A program made the position numbers and the translations under genes. From NCBI GenBank assembly GCA_025175895.1, contig CM045987.1:110845040-110909039 (forward strand): 64,000 nt of DNA, in the 5' to 3' direction. This document shows positions 54,553 through 64,000 of this stretch, in pieces; position 1 is the first letter of the stretch; the number at the start of each line of letters is the position of its first letter. Origin of the DNA: Wurfbainia villosa (taxonomy: Eukaryota > Streptophyta > Magnoliopsida > Zingiberales > Zingiberaceae). The notes beneath the pieces are model-generated. The model was given only the letters and a program-made list of their open reading frames with translations, made no database searches and had not been told where the DNA came from.

Positions 54553-56181
54553 CTAGCGTGAATCAATCACGCTCTTAGGAACCCAAAACCTATTTGAGCT
54601 CCTAGGGTTAATCAGGTATTCCTTAGGGATAACCTCCCTAGATACCTTCCTAATGACCCTCCTAGGCTTATTAGCCTTGGTCATTTTGGTCTTACCTAGG
54701 TTGACTCTAGGGGTAACTCCCCTTGCAACCTTCTTAGTGGCCACCCTAGGTTTCCTAGAAACCTTAGCCACTAGGCACAACCCTTGGTCAACTCTAGGGA
54801 TGACTTCCCTATTGACCTTGGTCTTCCTAGACCTAGTTTGTGTTCCATAATCAAATGGAACACTGTGATAGGTTTCCTTGGGCTTAGGTTTGCCCTTGGA
54901 TGAATCTAGTTTCCTAGGTCTTGATTTTTGACCATTAGACCTTAGGCTTTGACTTCTCGACCCTAAATGTTGACCTCTTGACCCTTGAAATTGATTTTGC
55001 ATTTTTGCAAGGGTCTTCTCCATCTTTTCAAGCCTTGACCTCAAGACTTGATTTTCCTTTTCTAATTGCCCAATTTTTGAATTTTTAGTTAATCCTTGGG
55101 CATGGGTCTTCCTAGGCATATGCCTAGTCCATTTGGGATTAAGACCTAGGTGTTCTCCTATTTTCCTAATTGATTCCCTAGGTAAGATATTTTTAGGGAC
55201 ATTAGTCCCAAATTTTTCCTTATTCCTAAGGTTGACTTTCTTAGCTCCTAGACAAAATTTCTTATTTCTAGCATGCTCTTTGTGATAGATAGCAAGATTG
55301 CTAAAATTATTTCTAGCATGCTTTTTGACATTATTTGAATAAAGAGCTTTATTTAAAAATACCTTAGGGTTATCTTTGGAAGCTCCCCCTACATGTGTAG
55401 CTCTCTCTTGGATCTTCTTCTTCCCCCTAGGACATTGATTCCTATAATGTCCTTTTGAATTGCACTTGAAGCATATAACATGCTCCTTGCTCTTTTGACT
55501 TGGGGAACCGGCATCCTTTGACTTTTGTTGACTTTTGGGTGCCGAAGGAGCTTTCTTAACCTTCTTTGGGCACTTGCTCTTGTAGTGCCCGGTTTCCCTA
55601 CACTCAAAACATATTATATGCATTTTATTATTAACACATATGCTTGAGTTACCTAGGGTGATGGTAGGTGCCGGAGTTGAATTTTGAGCTTCCTCATCTT
55701 GACCGGATGTTGAAGACTCTTCTTGAGATTGCTCCGGTGTAGATGGTCTCTCCTCCTCAATCCTAGAAGTGGATACTTCTTCCACCTCTTCTTCTTCTTC
55801 TTGTTGGACCGATGATGAGTTTTCATGGAGCTTTGCCACTTGGCTCCATAACTCCTTAGCATCCATAAAGTCCCCTACCATACACACAATATCATTAGGG
55901 ACCAAATCAAAAATAAAATTTACTACCTTTATGTTTTTCTCGAAAGCTTGAATTTGATCTTCACTCCACCTCTTCCTTTTGAGGAATCCACCTTTTGGTC
56001 CTCTTGGAAACTCAAATCCTTCCATTAATAGGGACCACACCTCAAAATCTTTCATCATCAAAAAATCTTCAATCCTTTTCTTTCAAGAATTGAAGTCTTC
56101 TCGTCCATAGAATGAATAAGGGACCGGTGTGTTGATGTCCCATCCTAATTGTTCTTGGACTTCCATCTTTCCCTCTAGCAT
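54553..56181 (-). pseudogene. gag: C gag, one stop codon, two zinc knuckles
   Basis: The frame begins at 56181 (MLEGKMEV) or 56166 (MEV) and is open except for one TGA (56083-56085) where a Trp is expected. After it, 502 codons are open. Domains: gag N-terminal region (MMKDFEVWSLLMEGFEFPRG), acidic linker, two CCHC knuckles (CFECRETGHYKSKC and CFKCNSKGHYRNQC), a coiled-coil-like part (LEKENQVLRSRLEKMEKTLA), a basic region and the C-terminus FWVPKSVIDSR. It is the least damaged of the gag-only genes, and a single stop suggests recent activity. Confidence 0.9.
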
Positions 56182-56216
56182 CTTGACTCCAGGTTGTTAA
56201 TCCGTAGAAGAGCCTC

Positions 56217-56232
56217 GGGCTCTGATACCACT
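56217..56232 (-). other. C primer-binding site
   Basis: Minus AAGTGGTATCAGAGCC directly next to the 5' LTR. Perfect tRNA-iMet-type PBS. Confidence 0.92.
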
Positions 56233-57702
56233 TGTTGAGATCTTTGTAATGGCTAGAGGGGGGTGAATAGTGCGTGTTCTTTTGTTGATAGAATTCGATC
56301 GAGATTGTGTCTACAAGTTTCGTTAGCACAGCGGAATATATATATAATAACAATAACGAAACACAATCACAACACAATAACACGAATATTTAACGTGGTT
56401 CAGAACCGAACGGTTCCTACTCCACGGATCGGGTTCGCACGAACCCTAGCGATGCCAATCACACACCACTATAAAACACTCCTTCTCGGAACAATCCGGA
56501 GGCGGAGAAACCTCGTACAAGATGATTACAACAATAATCAAAAGCTACAAGCAAATACAATGAAATACAAAGCAAGACTAGTAAAGAAAAACACTTTACA
56601 AATGCTCTTGAATGCTTGATCGCTAGGTTGATCGAGTAGCACTTGGAGACCCTGAATTGCAGCAGCAACTCGCCCCAAATCGCCTCAAAGAACCATGCCA
56701 AATTCCTCCATCACGAGCTCCTTATAAAGCTTCAACCTATGCTGGAAAAAGTCGATCAATCGACTGCACGGGACCATCAGTCGACTGATGCCACTGTTGT
56801 CATGAGATAACAACTAGATTCACGCTGGATAAGTCCAACGGATCTACCATCAGTCGACTGATCAAACCCATCAGTCGACTGATGGTGTCCTCACTCGACT
56901 GTTGGTCCCAGCGGTCGAGTGAGACTACACTCTGTGGTCGAATTCCCGAGCACCAGTCGACTGATCATGCAATCAGTCGACTGCTCGAGCCATCAGTCGA
57001 CTGCCATCCTCTGGCAGTCGACTGCTAGGCCACTTCCCGCAGTCAAACCCTAGTTGACTTGGTCCAGTCGACTGCCACATGGCACCAGTCGACTGGCACA
57101 CCTCAAACATGAGGTTTTAGCCCAAGTATGGTGCCTCCATACTTGCTAGACCACCCTTAGCCTAGACCTAAGCCTTCTAGCCACCTCCATCAGCCTCACA
57201 CCTCTTGGATCCCTCCAAGTCATCCATGACTTGTTCATCCATCGCGCTAGCCTTCAGGTGCTTCCATTGGCTATGTCATGCTAACGGTGTCTACACCGCC
57301 AAGGCACATTGAACTTACGCCGCCAAGACTCTGCTTGGACTTTACGCCGCCAACCATTGGACTTATGCTGCCAAGACTCCCGCTTGGACTTTACGCAGCC
57401 AATATCAAACCCCTTGGACTTCTCATGCCAAGACTCAAGCTTGGACTTTCCCTTGCCAACCCATGTTGGACTTCTCAAATGCCAAGACCATGCTTGGACT
57501 TTCCCTTCCCAACCAATGTTGGACTTTTACATTGCCAAGACCCATGCTTGGACTTTTCATGTGCCAAGTGTCCCACTAGGACTTTCCATGCCAAGTACTC
57601 ATGACTTGGAATTTACCTTGACAATTACATTGTCATATATTTTTGTCGAACATCAAAATATCACTCGAGTCAAACTCGAGTCCTGGGCCGATTGCACCAA
57701 CA
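56233..57702 (-). repeat. C 5' LTR
   Basis: Plus limits TGTTGAGATC and GCACCAACA. It has many CAGTCGACTG motifs (56757-57095), the CCAAG/CTTGG array (about 57300-57610) and the reversed tail CTAGAGGGGGGTGAATAG near 56256. Close to the 3' LTR outside the palindrome block. Confidence 0.92.
56722..56728 (-). promoter_or_regulatory. TATA-like box of the C 5' LTR
   Basis: Minus TTTATAA in GCTTTATAAGGAGC. The 3' LTR has the same near 51760. Its place between the palindromes and R agrees with the other LTRs. Confidence 0.5.
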
Positions 57703-58064
57703 ATGATGAGGTAAACAACTCCCCTAGGGTAGATTTACTTTACAAGACAATTGCATGTCTTCAAAATGCATTGAATAGATCAAAAACTTGGATTAAGGAC
57801 CTAAAAATAGAGATTAAATCACTTAAGAGTGTAGAACCATCTTGTGATAAATTACCTTGTGATGATGATGCATGTACCTTTAGAGATGAAAATGATGAAT
57901 TAAGAAAAGAAATAGGTAACTTAAGAGCATGCTTAGAAAAATTTACTAATGACTCTAAATACCTAGATATGATAATTAAGGATCAAAGGGCTATTTACAA
58001 CAAGGCCGGACTAGGATATAGGCCTAAGGAAAAGGAGGTAGCATTTACATCCCTTGTTAGTTGA
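57703..58064 (+). CDS. gag: D gag, C-terminal part
   Basis: After the ATGAT duplication, the D gag frame continues from 57708: EVNNSPRVDLLYKTIACLQN, a coiled-coil-like region and RAIYNKAGLGYRPKEKE. It ends at TGA 58062-58064. The next codons stay in frame and continue KSKGKKAWVPKKFL...KIWVPKDCIFHV into pol, so the TGA is either a mutation or a gag-pol boundary read through in the same frame. Confidence 0.85.
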
Positions 58065-61000
58065 AAAACCATAATTAAAAGCAAGGGTAAAAAGGCTTGG
58101 GTTCCTAAGAAATTTCTAATTGATGCTAGTGGTCCTAAAATTTGGGTACCTAAGGATTGTATTTTTCATGTGATATTGGTAGAAGAACCAAGCTTGTGGA
58201 TCGTTGATAGTGGGTGCTCAAAACACATGACCGGTGATGAGAGAAAATTCTCCACTATCAACCACACTAGCAAGGGAAAGGTATCATTTGGTAATAGTGG
58301 CAAACTTAATATTCTAGGAAAGGGCACAATTGAGGTATCCCCCAATCTTGTCATTCATAAAGTGTTATTAGTTAAAAATATGAAATTTAATTTACTTAGT
58401 GTAAGCCAACTATGTGATGCGAACTTTGATGTTAAATTTGATTCCTCAAAATGTTTTATAAGACATAAAACTCTAAATGATTGCATGTTAGTAGGTTTTA
58501 GGAAATCAAATATATATTATGTTGATTTATCCTATGCTACTAATGCTTCTACTAAGTGTCTTATTGCAAAAGAGAAAGAAAGTTGGCTTTGGCATAGGAG
58601 ACTAGGACACATAAACATGAAGAACATAGCCAAAATAGCAAAAATGAAGTTAGTCAAAGGGTTGCCTAAAGTCAAATTTCTCAAGGACAAAATGTGTGAT
58701 GCATGCCAAGAAGGGAAACAATCAAAAACATCACACAAAGGTAAAAATTTACTTAGTACCGCTTTACCTTTAGAACTTTTACATATGGACTTATTTGATT
58801 GTCATAATACCCCTTCTATGATTGGTAGTAGATATTGCCTAGTAATAGTAGATGATTTCTCTAGGTTTACTTGGGTATTTTTCTTGAAAAATAAAGATGA
58901 ACCCCTAGGAATAATCATAGGATTTAGTAAGAGAGTAGAGAATGAAAGAAAACTCAAAATTAACTGGATCCGTAGTGATCATGGTGGAGAATTTGAGAAT
59001 TCTAATTTCTCAACTTTTTGTCTAGAACAAGGGTACAAGCATGAATTTTCTTATCCTAGAACACCCCAACAAAATGGGATTGTGGAAAGGAAGAATCGTG
59101 TCCTACAAGAAGTGGCTAGGACAATGCTTAATGCATACTCCTTACCTAGCTACTTGTGGGCGGAAACGGTTAATACCGCTTGCTATATCCAAAATAGGAT
59201 ATTAATTCATAGGTTTTTAGGAAAAACTCCATTTGAATTGTGGAATGGTACAATTCCAACAATTCATTATTTTAAGGTCTTTGGATGCAAAGTCTATATT
59301 TTAAATACCAAAGACAACCTAGGTAAGTTTGAGTCCAAAGCGGATGAGGGAATCCTAGTTGGATACGCATCCACTAGTGTAGGGTATAGAGTTTACAATA
59401 AAAGGACTCAAAAGATTGAGGAATCTTCAAATGTCCAATTTGATGAAACTTCCAATACATACCCTAGGAAATCCCCTATTGATGATGATATTAATAATGA
59501 AAATCAAGAAATTACCCAACAATTTCAAGATTTAACCTTAGAGGGTAATGATCAAGGGGGAGGATTAAATCAAGGGGGAGTAAGAGATGATTCTGATGAT
59601 GAGCAAAGGATTGAGATTAATTATGATCAAACTCAAATTAATACACCTCCTAGAACCATAAGAATTCATCAAAATCACCCTTTAGATCAAATTATGGGTG
59701 AATTATCTCAAGGTGTTAGGACTAGGTCATTTCATAGGGATCCCACTAGTCATATAGCTCTAATTTCTCAAATTGAGCCCAAAACAATCAAAGATGCATT
59801 ACTTGATCCGGATTGGATCTTAGCAATGCAAGATGAATTGGCTCAATTTGAAAGGAGTCAAGTATGGGAGTTAGTTCCTAGACCTAATGAAAACACCATC
59901 ATTACTACAAGATGGGTCTTTAGGAACAAACTAGATGACCAAGGGAATATTACTAGGAATAAGGCAAGATTAGTTGCAAGGGGCTTTAATGAAGTTGAAG
60001 GACTTGACTATGATGAAACATATGCCCTGGTTGCTAGATTAGAGTCTATTAGGATACTATTAGGGTATGCCGCCTATATGGGTTTCAAACTTCATCAAAT
60101 GGATGTCAAATCAGCATTCCTAAATGGGTTTATTAAGGAAGAGGTATATGTAGAAAAACCTCCCGGGTTTGAGAATATGGACTATCCAAACCATGTATAC
60201 AAGCTTAGGAAAGCTTTGTATGGTTTGAAACAAGCTCCCCAGGCTTGGTATGAAAGATTATCATCTTTCTTAATCTCTAAAGACTTTAAGAGGGCTAGTG
60301 TAGATCAAACTCTATTTATAAAGTCAACATCAACGGACATCTTTGTAGCCCAAGTATATGTTGATAACATTATATTTGGGTCAACAAATGATGAACTTCT
60401 CCAAGACTTTATTAAGAATATGGAAAAAGAGTTTGAAATGAGTCTAGTTGGGGAATTAAATTTCTTCCTAGGATTGCAAGTTAAACAAACAAGTGAAAGA
60501 ATTTATATTTATCAAACCAAATATGCTAAGGAAATGATTAAGAAATTTAGTTTGGAAAATGCTAAGGTAGTTTCAACTCCAATGGCAACCAGTACTAAAA
60601 TAGATAGTGATAATGAAGGAAAACAAATTGATCTTACACTCTATAGGAGCATGATTGGTAGCTTTTTGTACTTAACCACTAGTAGACCCGACATATTATT
60701 TGCGGTTGGTATGTGTGCTAGGTATCAATCTTGTGCAAAAGAATCTCATTTAGTTGTCGTTAAGAGAATATTAAGATATATTAAAGGCACACTAAATGTA
60801 GGACTATGGTACCCTAGGACTAGGTCTTTTGATTTGGTTGGGTACACCGATTCCGATTATGCCAGTTGCAAATTGGATCGGAAGAGTACTAGTGGTGGAT
60901 GTCAATTCCTTGGGTCCTTTCTAGTTAGTTAGAGTAGTAGGAAGCAACCTTGTGTTGCCCTATCCACCACCGAGGCCAAGTATGTGGCTATGGGTGGTTG

Positions 61001-61277
61001 TGTAGCTCAATTACTATGGATGAAATATACCTTAGAAGATTATGAGCTATCTTACTCTAACATGAAAGTATTTTGTGACAATGTGAGCACCATAAACTTA
61101 ACCAAAAATCCGGTGCATCACTCTAGGACTAAGCACATTGAAGTGAAACATCACTTCATTAGAGATCATGTGGCTAAGGGGGACATTGAGCTTAATTACA
61201 TTGAATCCAAGTCCAACCTAGCCGAGGTAGAATTTTCATCACTTAGGAGAGAACTTGGAATGTACTTGGTTGAATAA
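58065..61277 (+). pseudogene. pol: D pol: nearly complete, YVDN in RT
   Basis: Open from 58065 to TAG 60930-60932, then on to 61277. Protease WIVDSGCSKHMTGD; GAG-pre-integrase SWLWHRRLGHINMKNIAKI...CDACQEGKQ; integrase with D, D and E in MDLFDC, RSDHGGEFEN and NGIVERKNR; RT with KARLVARGFNEVEGLDYDET; RNase H with YTDSDYASCKLDRKSTSG and STTEAKY. The polymerase motif reads YVDN (60357-60368), losing one of two metal-binding Asp. The TAG replaces a Trp. In the C-terminal SNLAEVEFSSLRR the FTKPLP segment of relatives is missing. Confidence 0.92.
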
Positions 61278-62349
61278 AGGTGTAGGTTTGCATGATCCTA
61301 TAGAAATCCTAGGATTTATACCTTTAAGCATCTCACAAAATACCTAAGAAACCATGATTTTTGTATTGAGCCACTTAGAAAATATGTGAGATGTTAGGAA
61401 GATGCACTTAGTTCATCATGCTTATTATGATGCATTACTATGGACCAAAGTATCATCTAGAGACATTGATCCTTCATTGGACCAATCATTGGGAAGGCTT
61501 ATACACAATTGATGTGCATATAGCTCCAAGAACATGATTGGAAATGTCAAATAAAACATATTTTAAACTATGTTTATCATATTTTGAAAAATAGTTTTTA
61601 AGTGAAATACAAAAGTGATACAAAGTTTGCAAAAACATTAGAACTTTTGTCACTTTCCAAGTTTGTATCAATCTTGAAATCTGAAAAACATATATTTTTC
61701 AAAATATTTTTACTTGATAAAGTATGATTTCAGAAATGTGTACACAAAATTTCGTGATTTTTTGAGATTTCTGGATTTTCTAACGCATTTCTGAATTTGG
61801 CCTGAAAAGGCTGAAATTCGGGTTTCAAGCGTAGAGCAATGATCGTTCAAAACCAGATCGATAATGTGTTTCTGAAAAATAGCTCCACTTTCTGATATTT
61901 AGTATATCTTTGATGTCCTAAAACTTTAGCATGATAATATTGAGTATAAACAATTTTTAGGACTGTTTAATGCGGTGTTTTAGGGGGAGTTTCATAACAT
62001 ATATCTTTTTCCATCCCCAAATTTACATTGTTGGTGCAAAGTTAGGATTTAATCTTTAAATTGCTTGTTAGGCTTTTGCTCCACATGTCTTTTACTCATC
62101 ATGAACTATATCTTGGATTAAGGGGGAGCTAAATGTCAATTCTATACCTTAGTTCAAGATTATAACACATTCAATTCTTTTATGAAATATATGACTTTTC
62201 TTTCTTATCTTTTTGATGTATGTCAAAGGGGGAGAAGAAATGTTTAAGTTAGAATTGGATATATGATTATGTGATTTGGAAATATGACTATGTGCGTATC
62301 TTTAAAAGACCTAACTTAAATGATTGTCAAACATCAAAAAGGGGGAGAT
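61278..62349 (+). other. D 3' non-coding region
   Basis: No env-like frame. A CATCTCACA/TGTGAGATG stem (61329-61337 with 61385-61393) is followed by a CATCAT/ATGATG hairpin near 61415-61433. An internal TGTTGGTGCAAAG (LTR-start-like) is at 62029. PPT-like AGGGGGAG tracts lie at 61982, 62120, 62226 and 62340, the last one at the LTR. Confidence 0.7.
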
Positions 62350-63590
62350 AGTTGGTGCAACAATGCCCCAAGCATTTATATGTTTTGATGTTTGGATAAT
62401 CATCTAAGTTAGGCAACAATTTGTGATCTAATTGTGACAATGTTCAAGTGACAGGAAAATCCAAATATGAAGACTTGGTAAAGGCAAAGTCCAAGTATGA
62501 GTTTGGCAAGAAAAGTCCAAGGTAAAGGTTTGGTGGCATAAGACCAAGCATGTTGTCTTGGCGGCATTAAGTCCAAACGGACTTTGGCAAAGGAAGACCA
62601 AAGGCAAGTCTTGGCAGCATAAGTCCAAGCATGTAGACTTGGCGGCGTAAAGTCCAAGCACGCTTTGGAAAAAGGAAACCCAAAAGACATGACAAAGCCA
62701 AAGGAAGCTCTTGGAAGCAAAGCACAAAGGATGAACAAGTCGCGGACTCAGAGGGATCCTGGAGGCGCAAGGCTTAAGGAAGAGCTAGAAGGTTGGGTCT
62801 AGGTCTAGGGGGTGTAATCAAGTATGAATTATTCATACTTGATGAGTATCAGTCGACTGATACGATGTATCAATCGACTGGTCAGGTGCTCGACTGAGTC
62901 AACATGAAACCCTGACCATCACGATCGTCATGGCGAATGATCGATGTTGCGATCGATCGCCAGCGGTAGTCGATTGATCAAGTTAAACATGGGCACAGAA
63001 TGGGGTCTTACTCGACTGCGGCCTGTGATCACTCGACTGATCACTCCATCAGTCGACTGATGGAGTGATCAGTCGACTGATAAGAGTGTCGTTGGAGGAA
63101 ATGACTCTAAATCCCGTGAATCTGGCTATTCAGAAGCCGTTAACCGCGCCGGCAGTCGACTGATGTTGTGTAGCAGTCGACTGATGATGCTCCAACGGGA
63201 AAATTAGACTCCTCTCTATAAAAAGAGGGCTGGTGGAGGTTTTGGGGGTTAATGCTTATTCTCTGATTATACTCTCAAGCCTCCACGATTTTTCAAAGCT
63301 TTCTAGTGATTCTAAATCTCTTTCTCCTCTCTAAGCTTCATCTACATCTTTTGTAAGAAGAGGAGAAGTGTTGTAAAGGAAAGCCTCATAGTAGTATTGA
63401 TTAGGGTTGATCCACCTCAAGGATTACCGTGAAGTAGGAGCGCTATCTCCGAACCACGTAAAAGAATCGTGTTAGTATTGTTTTTCATTTGTGTTATTAT
63501 TATTTTTGTTGTGCTTCCGCTAATCTTTTTGTAGAGACAAAAAATAAGCTATTCACCCCCCCCCCTCTAGCTTCCAATCGATCACCAACA
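62350..63590 (+). repeat. D 3' LTR
   Basis: Begins AGTTGGTGCAACAATGCCCC (first T mutated to A) and ends ATCACCAACA. Similar to the 5' LTR, but the palindrome block 62912-62975 reads CACGATCGTCATGG...GATCGATCGCC where the 5' copy has three CAGTCGACTG motifs. Confidence 0.92.
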
Positions 63591-64000
63591 TGATCATGGT
63601 GGTGAATTCGAGAACCACAGGTTTACAGAATTCTGTAACCTAAATGGATCCCACCATGAGTTCTCATGCCCTAGAACTCCATAACAGAATGGTCTGGTAG
63701 AACGTAGAAATAGAACCCTACAAGAAGCCGCTAGGACAATGTTAAACGAGTATAACCTACCCGATAGATTTTGGGCGGAAGCCATTAGTATGGCGTGCTA
63801 TGTCCAAAATAGGATCCTTATGGTAAAGAGACACCTTAAGACCTCGTACGAGATTTATCACGATAAAATATCTAACATCAAGTACTTTAGGATATTTGAG
63901 TGTAAGGTACATATCCTAAATACTAAGGATTACCTAGGGAAATTTACATCCAAAACCTCGACCGGAATCTTTCTAAGATACTCAACTATGAGTATAGCTT
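63591..64000 (+). pseudogene. pol: E pol fragment 2: integrase, window edge
   Basis: After TGATC the E integrase continues: HGGEFENHRFTEFCNLNG, then NGLVERRNRTLQEAARTMLN with the catalytic Glu, and the tail to HILNTKDYLGKFTSKTSTGI. A CAA-to-TAA change near 63682 and other substitutions are present. The gene runs off the window. Confidence 0.86.

Larger units (their letters stand above)
51274..57702 (-). mobile_element. C: gag-only, non-autonomous copia element in D gag
   Basis: TSD ATGAT (51269-51273 and 57703-57707). LTRs are 1376 bp (3', left) and 1470 bp (5', right). The 3.6-kb internal region has one gag and no pol. The gag and 3' region match B, so B and C are two branches of one family. 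Confidence 0.92.
48279..63590 (+). mobile_element. D: best-preserved gag-pol copia element, inserted in E, carrying C
   Basis: TSD TGATC (48274-48278 and 63591-63595). LTRs are 1254 and 1241 bp. Gag and pol share one frame without the spacer seen in A, F, J and E. The 3' LTR begins AG instead of TG. Excluding C, the element is about 8.9 kb. Confidence 0.92.
46628..64000 (+). mobile_element. E: truncated Sirevirus-like element carrying D, runs off the window
   Basis: Remaining parts are an LTR start (46628-46838), the gag C-terminus, the spacer, pol to 48278 and pol again from 63591 to the window end. The reading in integrase resumes across D. No second LTR or TSD is visible because the element continues beyond 64000. 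Confidence 0.83.

Overview
This window is plant repeat DNA. Every feature I can support belongs to a Ty1/copia LTR retrotransposon, and I found no host gene, tRNA gene or organelle insert. The copia domain order (gag, protease, integrase, RT, RNase H), primer-binding sites matching plant initiator tRNA-Met, 5-bp target-site duplications (TSDs), kilobase-scale LTRs, repeated AAGGGGGAG polypurine tracts and LTR tails reading TATTCACCCCCCCTCTAG all point to a flowering plant with a large, retroelement-rich genome. Most elements look like the Sirevirus (SIRE/Maximus) lineage; H looks like the Angela/BARE (Tork) lineage. The species cannot be read from the sequence.

Layout (letters are mine). K is a minus-strand LTR piece (1-864) lying in the 5' LTR of A. 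A (865-37121, plus) is an old, decayed host element cut by three insertions: H (3664-17619, minus, TSD AAACC), B (18672-25530, plus, TSD AAATT) and J (26897-36169, plus, TSD CAAAT/CAAAA). H is itself cut by I (10672-16229, minus, TSD GACCC). After A comes about 190 bp of unassigned DNA, then F (37308-46613, plus, TSD ACTAT), which has a third, partial LTR. E (46628 to beyond the window end, plus) has lost most of its 5' end and is cut by D (48279-63590, plus, TSD TGATC). D is cut by C (51274-57702, minus, TSD ATGAT). The host reading frames resume across each insertion, which supports the nesting.

Two kinds of element are mixed. A, D, E, F, H and J carry or carried gag and pol. I, B and C have LTRs, PBS, PPT and a gag gene but no pol, so they must have used pol from another element. 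B, C and D share LTR architecture, and D or its relatives are the most plausible pol donors. D is the best preserved (gag and pol in one frame, two stop codons), but its RT motif is YVDN instead of YVDD.

The most interesting signals are non-coding. (1) Paired hairpins in the 3' region of J, F, B and C, with looser versions in D and I, are shared by autonomous and gag-only families. (2) A conserved, structured spacer of about 520-580 bp lies between gag and pol in A, J, F and E but is absent from D. (3) CAGTCGACTG palindromes are scattered through several otherwise different LTRs; in the 3' LTRs of I, C and D many are replaced by GATCG-type sequence. (4) D has a PPT-LTR-PBS block from a short-LTR element in its leader. 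All comparisons were made by eye.
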